In this document: piece by piece, positions 34,212 through 42,942 of the stretch
Layout: each line of letters opens with the position of its first letter
How positions within the stretch are numbered: the stretch's first letter is position 1
NCBI GenBank assembly: GCA_947474675.1
Contig: CANJKA010000018.1
Coordinates: 1 to 43,968, forward strand
Source of the DNA: Flavobacteriales bacterium
Lineage (GTDB): Bacteria; Bacteroidota; Bacteroidia; Flavobacteriales_D; Crocinitomicaceae
Direction: 5' to 3'
DNA: 43,968 bases
Notes under the pieces: generated by a model
Database searches by the model: none
Seen by the model: the letters and a program-made list of their open reading frames with translations, nothing else
Told to the model about the DNA's origin: nothing
Translations under genes and position numbers: made by a program

Positions 34212-35663
34212 TTAATTTATGGTTTTCACTGGCTTTTCAAGCGTCCATACCATATAGACATAAAACAATATAAGTGCATTATTTATAATTGCTTTCATGA
34301 TTGAGTCAGATTCAAATCCAAACAATCCAGACAATAAAAACAAGAGAATCGCAACTCCTAAATACAAGAAAAATTTACGTAAATTGTATTTGATAGGATA
34401 ATATTTCTGACCTAAAACATACGAAAGAACCATTTGAAAAGCGTAAACAATCATTGTTGCCCAGGCACTGGCCATATACCCATGTTTTGGAATAAAAATA
34501 AAATTAATTAAGATTGTTAAAGAAGCGCCTGCAATTGCGATATAAGCTCCAAATCTAGTTTGATTACTCAATTTGTACCAAATGCTTTGGTTAAAATAGA
34601 CGCCTAAAAATACGTTGGCCAATAACAAAATAGGCACCACTTTTAATCCGTCCCAAAAGTCTTTATTAGGAATAAAAAATACTTTAATAATATCTATATT
34701 TAAAGAAACTAAAAGAAAAACACAACAAATAGCCGCAACGAAATAATTCATTACTTTACTGTAAATTTTGTTTTTATCTTCATTTTTTAATTGAGCAAAA
34801 AAGAAAGGTTCAGCAGCATATCTGTAGGCCGTAATTAAAATGGTCACCAACATGGATAATTTGTAGCATGCACTGTAAATCCCAACTTGTTCATTCGCTT
34901 TATCAAGAGACATGTGACCATCGGATAGTATATTAACTAATAAAATTCTATCGATTGTTTCATTTACAATTCCAGCTAAACCACCGATCATTATAGGTAA
35001 AGCATAAATAAACATTTGTTTTGCTAATTCAGGATTGTATTTTAATTTAATGCTTAGAAAGTCTTTGTATAAAAAAATCGGTTTTACTAATGAGGAGAAC
35101 AAATTTGCGGATAAAATAAAAATAATACCTTCTTCCGGTCGAGACTTATCAAAAACAACTAACATCAAAAATAAATTCAACCCTATATTTACAGCTATTG
35201 CAACCGTTTGAATTATTGCAAATTTTGCCGCTTTTTCTTCAGAACGAAGCTTCGCCATTGGTAATGCTGAAACAGCATCAATACATACAATTGCCCCTAA
35301 AAGGATGATAAATATAGGGAAATCAGAAAACTTTAAAAGGTTGGCAATGTCTTGATTAAAGCCAATTAAAAACAGAAAAAATAATATGTTTATTCCTATT
35401 ACAGTTAAAAAACTATTTTCAAAAACAGATTTCTTATCTTCCTTGTTTTGGATAAATCTGAAAAATGCAGTTTCCATTCCGAAACTTAAAAAAATCACTA
35501 AAAATGCAACCCAAGAATACAAGGTTGATACCATCCCGTAATCTTTTGGGGAAAATTTAGCTACATAAATTGGAACTAATAAGAAATTCAACATTCTCCC
35601 AATAATAGTAGGAAGGCCATAAATGGCAGTTTGACCCAATAATTTTTTTATCGGGTTAGACAT
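34212..35663 (-). CDS. Polysaccharide/lipid-linked oligosaccharide flippase (MOP superfamily)
   Basis: A 483-residue membrane protein with about 14 hydrophobic helices. The N-terminus (KKLLGQTAIYGLPTIIGRML) is the family's first helix, and the pattern fits Wzx-type polysaccharide biosynthesis proteins that flip lipid-linked repeat units across the inner membrane. Its start overlaps the stop of the enoyl-CoA hydratase gene by one base (TAATG), so the two are coupled. The 3' end is present a second time in mutated form at 34026-34072. Confidence 0.92.
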   Translation of the reverse strand: MSNPIKKLLGQTAIYGLPTIIGRMLNFLLVPIYVAKFSPKDYGMVSTLYSWVAFLVIFLSFGMETAFFRFIQNKEDKKSVFENSFLTVIGINILFFLFLIGFNQDIANLLKFSDFPIFIILLGAIVCIDAVSALPMAKLRSEEKAAKFAIIQTVAIAVNIGLNLFLMLVVFDKSRPEEGIIFILSANLFSSLVKPIFLYKDFLSIKLKYNPELAKQMFIYALPIMIGGLAGIVNETIDRILLVNILSDGHMSLDKANEQVGIYSACYKLSMLVTILITAYRYAAEPFFFAQLKNEDKNKIYSKVMNYFVAAICCVFLLVSLNIDIIKVFFIPNKDFWDGLKVVPILLLANVFLGVYFNQSIWYKLSNQTRFGAYIAIAGASLTILINFIFIPKHGYMASAWATMIVYAFQMVLSYVLGQKYYPIKYNLRKFFLYLGVAILLFLLSGLFGFESDSIMKAIINNALILFYVYMVWTLEKPVKTIN

Positions 35664-36439
35664 TAATTTCTGAAATTTGGTTTACGTTTTTCTAAAAATG
35701 CAGTTGTTCCTTCGTTGAAATCAGGAGTTCCAAAACATTTTCCAAATTCTTCAACTTCTACATCATATCCGTGAATTCCATCGTTGTAATTTGCATTTAC
35801 TGAACGAATAGCAGATGCAATTGCAGATGCTGAATTATTCAATATTTTACCAGCAATTTCTTCTGCTTTCGCTATCAATTCAAGTGGTTCTACAACATGA
35901 TTTACTAAGCCCCATTTTAGAGCATCTTCCGCATTGATCATTCCAGCTGTGAAAACCATTTCATTTGCTTTTCCTCTTCCAACTAATTGTGCTAAACGTT
36001 GTGTTCCACCGTATCCTGGAATTACTCCTAATGAAACTTCTGGTAATCCCATTCTTGCGTTAGATGATGCAATTCTTATATGTGAAGCCATTGCTAATTC
36101 TAAACCTCCACCCAATGCAAAGCCGTTTATAGCTGCAATCACTGGAGTTGACAAATTCTCTAAGTAAGAAAATAATATTTCTTGACCATTTTTTGCAAGT
36201 TCAGCACCTTGAGCTATTCCAAAATCAGAAAATTCTTTAATATCTGCACCTGCAACAAATGATTTCTCACCTGAACCAGTTAAAATGATCACTCCAGTTC
36301 CTTTGTCATCATTCGCAGATGTTAATGCTTTGTTCAATTCTTCAATTGTTTCTTTATTCAAAGCATTTAATTGAGCTGGACGATTAATAGTAATAATCTG
36401 AATGTGTCCTTTTTGTTCTATAAGTATGTTGTTGTACAT
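35663..36439 (-). CDS. Enoyl-CoA hydratase/isomerase (crotonase) family
   Basis: A 258-residue crotonase-fold enzyme hydrating trans-2-enoyl-CoA in fatty-acid beta-oxidation or butanoate metabolism. The oxyanion-hole segments KSFVAGADIKEF and GFALGGGLELAMASH are present, and both catalytic glutamates of true hydratases are in place: Glu114 (GGLELA) and Glu134 (GLPEVSLGVIPGYGGTQRL). It should therefore be a genuine hydratase. A -7-like TATATTTA (minus strand, 36459-36466) lies about 20 bp upstream of the ATG. It is one-base overlapped with the flippase gene. Confidence 0.95.
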   Translation of the reverse strand: MYNNILIEQKGHIQIITINRPAQLNALNKETIEELNKALTSANDDKGTGVIILTGSGEKSFVAGADIKEFSDFGIAQGAELAKNGQEILFSYLENLSTPVIAAINGFALGGGLELAMASHIRIASSNARMGLPEVSLGVIPGYGGTQRLAQLVGRGKANEMVFTAGMINAEDALKWGLVNHVVEPLELIAKAEEIAGKILNNSASAIASAIRSVNANYNDGIHGYDVEVEEFGKCFGTPDFNEGTTAFLEKRKPNFRN

Positions 36440-36474
36440 GTCAATTTTTTTTTCAGTTGTAAATATAGCTTTTT

Positions 36475-36500
36475 AGATTCAAGATTAAAAGATTCAAGAT
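36475..36500. repeat. Short direct repeat AGATTCAAGAT x2
   Basis: AGATTCAAGAT occurs at 36475-36485 and 36490-36500, followed by TTAAGACTT and further on by AAGTCTTG. This is low-complexity intergenic sequence between hemJ and the hydratase gene, of a kind likely repeated elsewhere in the genome. Confidence 0.4.
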
Positions 36501-36553
36501 GTTAAGACTTGTTATATTCTATTAAAAAGTTTTGAATTTTGTTGTCTTTTATC

Positions 36554-37111
36554 TTAAAGTCTTGTGTCTTTCTGTCTTAATTTTTTATAAATCTTAATCC
36601 CTATCATCAATCCAATTGCAACTCCGAAAAATCCTAAAGTGCCTTTGATCCAATCCATTGAATTTTGCATTTCTACCAAAAATACGATTGCGACTAAAGC
36701 CAAGGTTGCAACTTCATTCCATAATCGTAAACCGTTTGATTTCCATTTAAAAATTCCTTTTTTCAAATCACTAATTATTTTTTGACAAACAAAATGATAG
36801 AATAATAAGAGAGCAACAAATGTTAATTTAATTTGCATCCAAGGTTGTTGTAATAAATAATATTTAGGATATTGAGAATGGAAAAGCATCCAAGTTCCAA
36901 AAACAATCGTCAAAATCATTGCTGGAGTTGTAATGATCCACCACAATTTTTTTTCCATTATTTCAAATTGATCTGACAATACTTTTTTTGCAGCTTCATC
37001 TCTTTCTTGTGCTTCTGTATGATAGATAAACAGGCGGACGATATAAAAAAGTCCAGCAAACCAACTTACTACGAATATGATGTGAAGTGCTTTTATTGTT
37101 GTAAAATCCAT
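36554..37111 (-). CDS. hemJ: Protoporphyrinogen IX oxidase HemJ
   Basis: A 185-residue membrane protein oxidising protoporphyrinogen IX to protoporphyrin IX in haem synthesis. The first helix has the conserved His10 (IKALHIIFVVSWFAGLFYIV) and RLFIYHTEA after it; the conserved Lys95 is in WMQIKLTFVALLLFYH. Four hydrophobic helices are visible. It has long been annotated as a CopD-like or UPF0093 protein. The -7 element TATCTTTA (minus strand, 37116-37123) ends four bases before the ATG, so the mRNA is probably leaderless. Confidence 0.88.
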   Translation of the reverse strand: MDFTTIKALHIIFVVSWFAGLFYIVRLFIYHTEAQERDEAAKKVLSDQFEIMEKKLWWIITTPAMILTIVFGTWMLFHSQYPKYYLLQQPWMQIKLTFVALLLFYHFVCQKIISDLKKGIFKWKSNGLRLWNEVATLALVAIVFLVEMQNSMDWIKGTLGFFGVAIGLMIGIKIYKKLRQKDTRL

Positions 37112-37115
37112 AGCG

Positions 37116-37123
37116 TAAAGATA
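37116..37123 (-). promoter_or_regulatory. -7 promoter element of hemJ
   Basis: TATCTTTA on the minus strand matches TAnnTTTG in 7 of 8 positions, 4 bases before the ATG at 37111. Confidence 0.4.
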
Positions 37124-37258
37124 GCTTGATTTGTTTAAAAATCAACTCTTGAAATAGATATTATTTTAAAATTCAATAATTTATTTAATCAGATTACTTC
37201 ATTCATTAATTGGAGTTTTATTAGTTTATTTGTAATAAATTAATGTCAGTTTATATTC

Positions 37259-38104
37259 ATGTCTCCACTAGATACTTTTTTAACCATCAAACCAAAAGAT
37301 TCAATTCTTAAAAAACACATTTCATATTATTATTTTCATCAATCAACAGATTTAAATTTTAAAAAGAAATTTACTTTTTATCCTAACTTTATTCATGGTT
37401 TAACAGCTTATAAAAATTCTGATTTAGAATTCGATGGAATGACATCTTTAGTTAAGTCAAACGTTAATGCGAAAATTAATATTTTATATACGATGAATTA
37501 CAGTCAAAACATTAGTGTTTCATTAAATGGCTGTTTTAATAAAATTGGTGTGGCTTTTCAAGTAGCTGGGATAAATCATTTTGTTTCAGAAGAATTGTGT
37601 AAAATATATAATAATGTAACAAAAGAATTTAACTATTTTGGGAAAGAATTTGAAGAGGTTTTGTCGAATGTATTTAAAACTGATAATTTGGACATAAAGT
37701 GCAATTTATTAGATAATTTTTTCCTTTCTAAATTAGTTAATTTTAAGCATTCAGTTTTGATAGATTGTTTAAATATGATTATTGAAAGCAATGGTACCAT
37801 CAAAGTTGAAACTCTAGTTGAAACAACGGGAATCAATCGAAAAACGTTGCTTCGGCATTTCCAAAAGCATTTTTGTTGTTCCATTGAAGAGTATAAAAAA
37901 ATGGTAAAATTTAGAAATACACTGAATTTTACACAATCACAACTAGAATTTAATTCATTAACTGAAATCTCTTTGTATAATCACTATTATGATCAATCTG
38001 ATTTCAATAAACAATTTAAAACCATTACAAATTACACCCCTAAAGAACTACTTTCAAAAATTAAAAAAATGGGAGAAGAAGGAACGTATTGGGTGTTTGA
38101 GTGA
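37259..38104 (+). CDS. AraC-family transcriptional regulator
   Basis: 281 residues. The N-terminal half is a sensor domain of unknown ligand (YYFHQSTDLNFKKKFTFYPN). The C-terminal AraC DNA-binding domain (about 175-275) has two helix-turn-helix motifs: VETLVETTGINRKTLLRHFQ and the more conserved LTEISLYNHYYDQSDFNKQF followed by KTITNYTPKELL. The second motif is the AraC signature with YYDQSDF in place of the usual GFxDxSxF. It stands alone, 164 bp from the S9 peptidase gene, which it might control; no operator was recognised. Confidence 0.9.
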   Translation: MSPLDTFLTIKPKDSILKKHISYYYFHQSTDLNFKKKFTFYPNFIHGLTAYKNSDLEFDGMTSLVKSNVNAKINILYTMNYSQNISVSLNGCFNKIGVAFQVAGINHFVSEELCKIYNNVTKEFNYFGKEFEEVLSNVFKTDNLDIKCNLLDNFFLSKLVNFKHSVLIDCLNMIIESNGTIKVETLVETTGINRKTLLRHFQKHFCCSIEEYKKMVKFRNTLNFTQSQLEFNSLTEISLYNHYYDQSDFNKQFKTITNYTPKELLSKIKKMGEEGTYWVFE

Positions 38105-38268
38105 GTTTTAACTATAACTGAATCCATATCTTAAAACATTAAAAGCACCTATAATTTTAAGTTACTTTTATTAAAAGCATTTAGTTATGATCACTATAAT
38201 CAAATTTCGAGTATAATATCTTTATTCTCTAATTATCTCATTATATTTACGATTCAAAATTATACATT

Positions 38269-40680
38269 ATGAAATTTATTTATTGCTTTCTATTCCTATT
38301 AACAGGAACGATTCTTCAAGCGCAAGAAAATTTAACCTATCAAAAACCACCGAAAGAAATCATGGAGTTGGTAGATTACGAAAGAGCACCATCTGTAATG
38401 ACTGACAGTAAAAACGAAAATATATTATTTTCGTACAGAAATACATACAAAAATTTGGAAGATCTTTCTCAAGAAGAAATGAAATTAGCGGGTTTAAGAA
38501 TAAATCCAACCACAAATATTTCAAGTACAATTACTTACGTCACTAATTTAAAAATCAGAAAATTTAAAGGAACTGAATTGCTTCAGATTGCAAATTTACC
38601 TGTAAATGCTAAAATCAGCAACATTGCTTGGTCACCTGATGAAAAGAAAATTGGTTTCACAAATACAACTACTACAGGCGTTGAATTATGGGTGATAGAT
38701 GTTATTACGGCTAAAGCTCAAAAATTAACAGATGCTAATTTGAATGCTAATTTAGGAAGTCCTTTTACTTGGTTTTCTGATAACCAAACTTTATTGGTTA
38801 AAATGTTGCCGAAAAATAGACCTGCTTTGATAAATACCTCAAAAGAAATGCCTGCTGGGCCAATAATTTCTATCAGTAACGGATCGAAAGCTCAAAATAG
38901 AACTTATCAAGATTTATTGAAAAATAAAATGGATGAGATGAATTTCGAAAACTTAATTACATCTGAATTAATATTAGTCAAATTAGATGGAACGACTTCA
39001 ATCTGGAAAGAAAAAGATATGTGGTCAGGTTTCTCAATGTCTCCAGATAGAACACTTGTAATGGCTACTAAAATTCAAAAACCATTTTCTTATATTGTTC
39101 AATTAGATCGTTTTTCAACTTCTTCATCGGTTTATACAACTAAAAGTGTTCTAGTAAAAGAAGTAAACAATGTTCCTTTAACTGAAGTTTTACCAAAAGG
39201 AACAATGGCAGTTAGAACTGGTAAAAGATATATGGCTTGGAGAACAGATAAACCTGCAACATTATATTTTATTGAAGCATTAGACGGAGGTGATCCTGAG
39301 AAAAAAGTAGATTTTAGAGATGAGTTGTTTCAATGGGCTGCACCTTTTACTTCAGCTCCAGTATCAATGACAAAAACGGTTCAACGTTTTGAAGATGTTG
39401 AATGGGGGAATGAAAATTTGGCAATTATAACAGAAGGATGGTGGAATACACGTAATACAAAAACGTTTACTTTCAACCCATCGAATTCTTCAATTAAACC
39501 AATCATGATTTTTGATCGTAACTCTCAAGATGCATATAGTGATCCAGGAAGTTTTGAGTTAACTAGAAATCAATACGGACGTTATGTTTTACATTTAGTA
39601 AAAAACGAAGCATTCTTAATTGGTAATGGATTTACTGAGAAAGGTCAATTTCCTTTTATAGATAAAATGAATTTAACTACCGGTAAGAAAGTACGTTTAT
39701 ACCAATCAACTTTTACGACTAAAAAAGAAAGTTTATTATCTTTTGTAAACATTGAAAAAGGAGAAGTATTGGTTATGATTGAGTCGCCAACAGAATATCC
39801 AAATTACTATGTTAGAAACATAAAAAATAAATCACTTCCTCTTGCAATTACTGATTTCAAAAACCCTTTCAAAAGCATAGAAGGTGTCCATAAAGAGGTG
39901 ATTAAGTATAAACGTCCAGACGGTGTTGAATTGTCAGGGACTTTATATTTACCAGTTGGTTACGACATGACTAAAAAAGAAAAACTACCAATGATTATGT
40001 GGGCATATCCACAAGAATTTAAGGATAAAAACAGTGCAGGTCAAAATACATCAAATCCAAATGAATTTACTTTCCCTTATTACGGCTCTCCAGTTTATTG
40101 GGTAACGAGAGGTTATGTTGTTTTAGACGATGCAGCTTTTCCAATTGTAGGTGAGGGTGATACTGAACCAAATGATAATTTCATCCCTCAATTAGTTGCC
40201 AACGCAAAAGCAGCGATTGATGCAGTTGATTCTTTGGGATATATCGATAGAACAAAAGTAGCAGTTGGCGGACATTCTTACGGTGCATTTATGACAGCAA
40301 ATCTGTTGACACATTCCAATTTATTTGCTTGCGGTGTGGCGAGAAGTGGAGCATATAATAGAACTTTGACTCCCTTTGGTTTCCAAAGTGAAGAAAGAAG
40401 TTACTGGGATGTTCCAGCAATTTACAATGAAATGTCACCCTTCATGACAGCAGACAAAATGAAAACACCCTTGCTATTAATTCACGGAGAAGCAGATAAC
40501 AATCCAGGAACTTTTACTTTACAAAGTGAACGTTATTTCAATGCATTAAAAGGTATGGGTAATCCAGCAAGATTGGTAATTTTACCAAAAGAAAGCCACG
40601 GATATTCAGCAAAAGAAAACATCCTTCATTTGTTGTGGGAACAAGACCAATGGTTCGAAAAATATTTGAAAGGAAAATGA
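38269..40680 (+). CDS. Secreted S9-family serine peptidase (prolyl oligopeptidase type)
   Basis: 803 residues with signal peptide MKFIYCFLFLLTGTILQAQ. The N-terminal part is a beta propeller (IAWSPDEKKIGFTNTTTTGV and similar repeats). The C-terminal alpha/beta-hydrolase domain has the triad Ser670 (VGGHSYGAFM), Asp743 (LIHGEADNNPG) and His777 (LPKESHGYSA). The sequence between them (ERSYWDVPAIYNEMSPF) fits the glutamyl/dipeptidyl aminopeptidase branch of S9. It is a probable periplasmic peptide scavenger. Its last codons (FEKYLKGK) form the beginning of the tandem repeat that follows. Confidence 0.93.
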   Translation: MKFIYCFLFLLTGTILQAQENLTYQKPPKEIMELVDYERAPSVMTDSKNENILFSYRNTYKNLEDLSQEEMKLAGLRINPTTNISSTITYVTNLKIRKFKGTELLQIANLPVNAKISNIAWSPDEKKIGFTNTTTTGVELWVIDVITAKAQKLTDANLNANLGSPFTWFSDNQTLLVKMLPKNRPALINTSKEMPAGPIISISNGSKAQNRTYQDLLKNKMDEMNFENLITSELILVKLDGTTSIWKEKDMWSGFSMSPDRTLVMATKIQKPFSYIVQLDRFSTSSSVYTTKSVLVKEVNNVPLTEVLPKGTMAVRTGKRYMAWRTDKPATLYFIEALDGGDPEKKVDFRDELFQWAAPFTSAPVSMTKTVQRFEDVEWGNENLAIITEGWWNTRNTKTFTFNPSNSSIKPIMIFDRNSQDAYSDPGSFELTRNQYGRYVLHLVKNEAFLIGNGFTEKGQFPFIDKMNLTTGKKVRLYQSTFTTKKESLLSFVNIEKGEVLVMIESPTEYPNYYVRNIKNKSLPLAITDFKNPFKSIEGVHKEVIKYKRPDGVELSGTLYLPVGYDMTKKEKLPMIMWAYPQEFKDKNSAGQNTSNPNEFTFPYYGSPVYWVTRGYVVLDDAAFPIVGEGDTEPNDNFIPQLVANAKAAIDAVDSLGYIDRTKVAVGGHSYGAFMTANLLTHSNLFACGVARSGAYNRTLTPFGFQSEERSYWDVPAIYNEMSPFMTADKMKTPLLLIHGEADNNPGTFTLQSERYFNALKGMGNPARLVILPKESHGYSAKENILHLLWEQDQWFEKYLKGK

Positions 40681-40980
40681 GTAGGGCATAGGGATTAGGT
40701 CATTGGGCATAGGTTGATGTAACCAACCCATAGGATCGGGATTCATCCCGGTTTTATGTGAAAATGAAATTTGAAAGGAAAATGAGTAGGGCATAGGGAT
40801 TAGGTCATTGGGTATAGGTTGATGTAACAAACCCATAGGATCGGGATTCATCCCGGTTTTATGTGAAAATGAAATTTGAAAGGAAAATAATTTAGGGCAT
40901 AGGTATGAGGTCTTTGGGCATAGGTTGATGTAACAAACCCATAGGGTCGGGATTCATCCCGATTTTATGTGAAAATGGAA
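40665..40980. repeat. 105-bp tandem repeat, three copies, starting inside the S9 peptidase gene
   Basis: Copies begin at 40665, 40770 and 40875 with TTTGAAAGGAAAAT. Copies 1 and 2 are nearly identical; copy 3 is a little diverged. Each unit contains a GGGCATAGG run and the palindrome CGGGATTCATCCCG. The first 16 bases of copy 1 are the last codons and stop of the peptidase gene, so later copies carry a duplicate of the gene's end. Confidence 0.9.
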
Positions 40981-41023
40981 TAAAAACAAAAGAATAACGT
41001 AAAACGGAATGCATTGTGAAATA

Positions 41024-41112
41024 GGGATAAATCCCGTATCCCATTATCCGATTTCAAAATAAATAAACCCGTAAAATCGTAATTTATCGCGATTCAATTT
41101 AAAAATAAAATT
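41024..41112. repeat. Degenerate extra copy of the tandem repeat before the aldolase gene
   Basis: A small palindrome GGGAT-AA-ATCCC (41024-41035) is followed from 41063 by a stretch that lines up with the repeat core: AACCCGTAAAATCG against AACCCATAGGATCG, and CGTAATTTATCGCG against CGGGATTCATCCCG. It runs up to the ATG of the aldolase gene. Confidence 0.45.
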
Positions 41113-41769
41113 ATGAAATTTTTTATAGACACAGCAAATTTAAACGACATCAGAGAAGCCAATGATTTAGGTATTTTAGATGGAGTAACAACAAACCCAT
41201 CTTTGATGGCAAAAGAAGGAATTACAGGTGCAGAAAACATTTTACAACATTACGTTGATATATGCAACATTGTTGACGGAGATGTAAGTGCAGAAGTAAA
41301 TTCAGTAGATTTCGAAGGAATGATAAAAGAAGGAGTTGCATTAGCAGCACTTCACAAAAATATCGTCGTAAAAATCCCAATGATTTTAGAGGGAATAAAA
41401 GCGATTAAATATTTATCAGGAAAAGGAATCAGAACAAATTGCACGTTGATTTTTTCTAGCGGTCAAGCGTTATTGGCAGCAAAAGCAGGAGCAACTTATG
41501 TTTCACCTTTTATTGGACGTTTAGATGATATTTCAACAAATGGTTTGGATTTAATCGCACAAATAAGATTGATTTTTGACAATTACGCATACAACACAGA
41601 GATTTTGGCAGCATCAGTAAGACATCCAATGCACATTATCAATTGTGCAGAAATTGGTGCAGATGTAATGACAGGACCATTAAGTGCAATCAAAGCATTA
41701 GCAAAACATCCATTGACGGATTTAGGGTTACAACAATTTTTAGCGGATTTCGCCGCGGGCAATAAATAA
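41113..41769 (+). CDS. fsa: Fructose-6-phosphate aldolase / transaldolase-like
   Basis: A 218-residue TIM-barrel aldolase. The Schiff-base Lys87 is in IVVKIPM; Asp6 (FFIDTANL), Asn28 ([11 protein letters not shown]) and the segment [20 protein letters not shown] are typical of the short transaldolase group (TalC/FSA). It either cleaves fructose-6-phosphate or acts as a transaldolase in the pentose phosphate pathway; the short family includes both. The C-terminal residues AAGNK and the stop codon are coded by the left arm of a palindrome (41754-41783), so the last few residues seem to come from inserted DNA. Confidence 0.94.
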   Translation: MKFFIDTANLNDIREANDLGILDGVTTNPSLMAKEGITGAENILQHYVDICNIVDGDVSAEVNSVDFEGMIKEGVALAALHKNIVVKIPMILEGIKAIKYLSGKGIRTNCTLIFSSGQALLAAKAGATYVSPFIGRLDDISTNGLDLIAQIRLIFDNYAYNTEILAASVRHPMHIINCAEIGADVMTGPLSAIKALAKHPLTDLGLQQFLADFAAGNK

Positions 41770-41783
41770 ATTTATTGCCCGCG
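41754..41783. repeat. Palindrome containing the aldolase stop codon
   Basis: CGCGGGCAATAAAT (41754-41767) and ATTTATTGCCCGCG (41770-41783) are perfect 14-bp arms with a 2-bp spacer. The TAA stop (41767-41769) lies at the centre. No U-run follows, so it is not a classical terminator; it looks like a REP-type palindrome. Confidence 0.8.
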
Positions 41784-41789
41784 TGTAGG

Positions 41790-41808
41790 GGCATTGCACT
41801 GCAATGTC
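41790..41808. repeat. REP-like palindrome 2
   Basis: The arms GGCATTGC and GCAATGTC flank ACT, with one G-U pair. It lies 6 bp after the previous palindrome, within a GC-richer patch. Confidence 0.7.
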
Positions 41809-41853
41809 AAAACACACAGTACGTAAATCCATCCCCAAAAAATAAAAACAATA

Positions 41854-41878
41854 AGAGACGTTGCATCGCAACGTCTCT
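41854..41878. repeat. REP-like palindrome 3
   Basis: AGAGACGTTGC and GCAACGTCTCT are perfect 11-bp arms around ATC. GAGACG...CGTCTC palindromes of this kind are dispersed intergenic repeats in many bacterial genomes. There is no U-run after it. Confidence 0.8.
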
Positions 41879-41956
41879 ATAAAATCCCACCTGTCCCAAT
41901 AATACAATTTTCCGAAAATCTAATTCCCTATTTTTGTTTCTCATTAGAACAAAACC

Positions 41957-42940
41957 ATGAAAAACATCATTCTCTCCATCTTTCTTTTAGCACAAATTGA
42001 CAATGTGAACAGCCAAGATAATAGAGTTAAATATGATTCTCTAATAATAATTGCATACCAAGCATACGAAGCAAAGGATTACCAATTATCAGCTACTTCT
42101 TTTTCAAATGCTTTCAAAGAGTTGGGTTGGAAAGCCATTTTTTTTCATCGATATGGAGCAGCATGTAGTTGGGCCTTAGTAAATAATTCGGACAGTTCTT
42201 TTTTTCAATTAAATAACTTAGCCAATAAAAGAAATTATTCGAATTATAGTCAACTAACAACTGACCAAGATTTGATTTCTCTTCATTCAGACAAAAGATG
42301 GGAGCCATTAATTGCAAAAGTGTTAGCAAATAAAACCGAAACTGAAAAAAATTACAACCATGAATTAGTGGCAGAACTTGCTATTATTGATTCAGAAGAT
42401 CAAGGTGGTAGACAAAGATTGGATGAAATTGAACAAAAGTATGGAAGAGAATCAAAACAAATGGATTCATTGTGGAAAGATATTAGTTTTAAAGATTCAA
42501 TTAATTTAATAAAAATTATAAAAATCCTTGATACATATGGATGGCAAGGGTATGATGTATTAGGTCAAGATGGGGTGACTACACAATTTTTAGTCATTCA
42601 ACATGCCGATTTAAAAACTCAAGAAAAATATTTACCGATGATGCAAGAGGCATGCAAAAACGGGAAATTTTCATCTTCATCCTTGGCATTATTGGAAGAT
42701 CGAATAGCAAATAGAAATGGTAAATTACAAATTTATGGTAGTCAAGTAGGGTTTGATAAAAGTAAAGAAGTCTATTATTTATTACCTGTTGAAGATCCAG
42801 ATCATATTGATGAGAGAAGAGCTAAAATGGATCTTGGTCCAATCAGTGAATATGTTAGTAATTGGGATATTATTTGGGATGTTGAAGTGTATAAAAAGAA
42901 TTTGCCTTATTATTTAGAATTGCAGAAGAAAAATAATTAA
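41957..42940 (+). CDS. DUF6624-type secreted protein
   Basis: 327 residues with signal peptide (MKNIILSIFLLAQIDNVNSQ). A helical TPR-like N-terminal part (DSLIIIAYQAYEAKDYQLSA) is followed by a domain (about 130-265) matching DUF6624: IIDSEDQGGRQ, ILDTYGWQGYDVLGQDG, LVIQHADLKTQEKYLPMM, LEDRIANRNGKLQIYGSQ. The function of the family is unknown. The next gene, 2 bp downstream, encodes a diverged relative. Confidence 0.82.
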   Translation: MKNIILSIFLLAQIDNVNSQDNRVKYDSLIIIAYQAYEAKDYQLSATSFSNAFKELGWKAIFFHRYGAACSWALVNNSDSSFFQLNNLANKRNYSNYSQLTTDQDLISLHSDKRWEPLIAKVLANKTETEKNYNHELVAELAIIDSEDQGGRQRLDEIEQKYGRESKQMDSLWKDISFKDSINLIKIIKILDTYGWQGYDVLGQDGVTTQFLVIQHADLKTQEKYLPMMQEACKNGKFSSSSLALLEDRIANRNGKLQIYGSQVGFDKSKEVYYLLPVEDPDHIDERRAKMDLGPISEYVSNWDIIWDVEVYKKNLPYYLELQKKNN

Positions 42941-42942
42941 AG

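Noticed and set aside
33706..34304. Two plus-strand open frames in the repeat region (33706-33966 and 34074-34304)
   Set aside because: They consist of the inverted-repeat arms and antisense flippase sequence; the products look random and have no consistent codon use.
40606..40851. Minus-strand open frame coding an internally repeated 35-residue, Pro/Met-rich peptide
   Set aside because: It is the 105-bp tandem repeat read as protein; the unit length is a multiple of three, so the frame stays open. It also overlaps the real S9 peptidase end.
40665..40980. CRISPR-like array
   Set aside because: The units are contiguous 105-bp copies with no unique spacers, and no cas gene is present.
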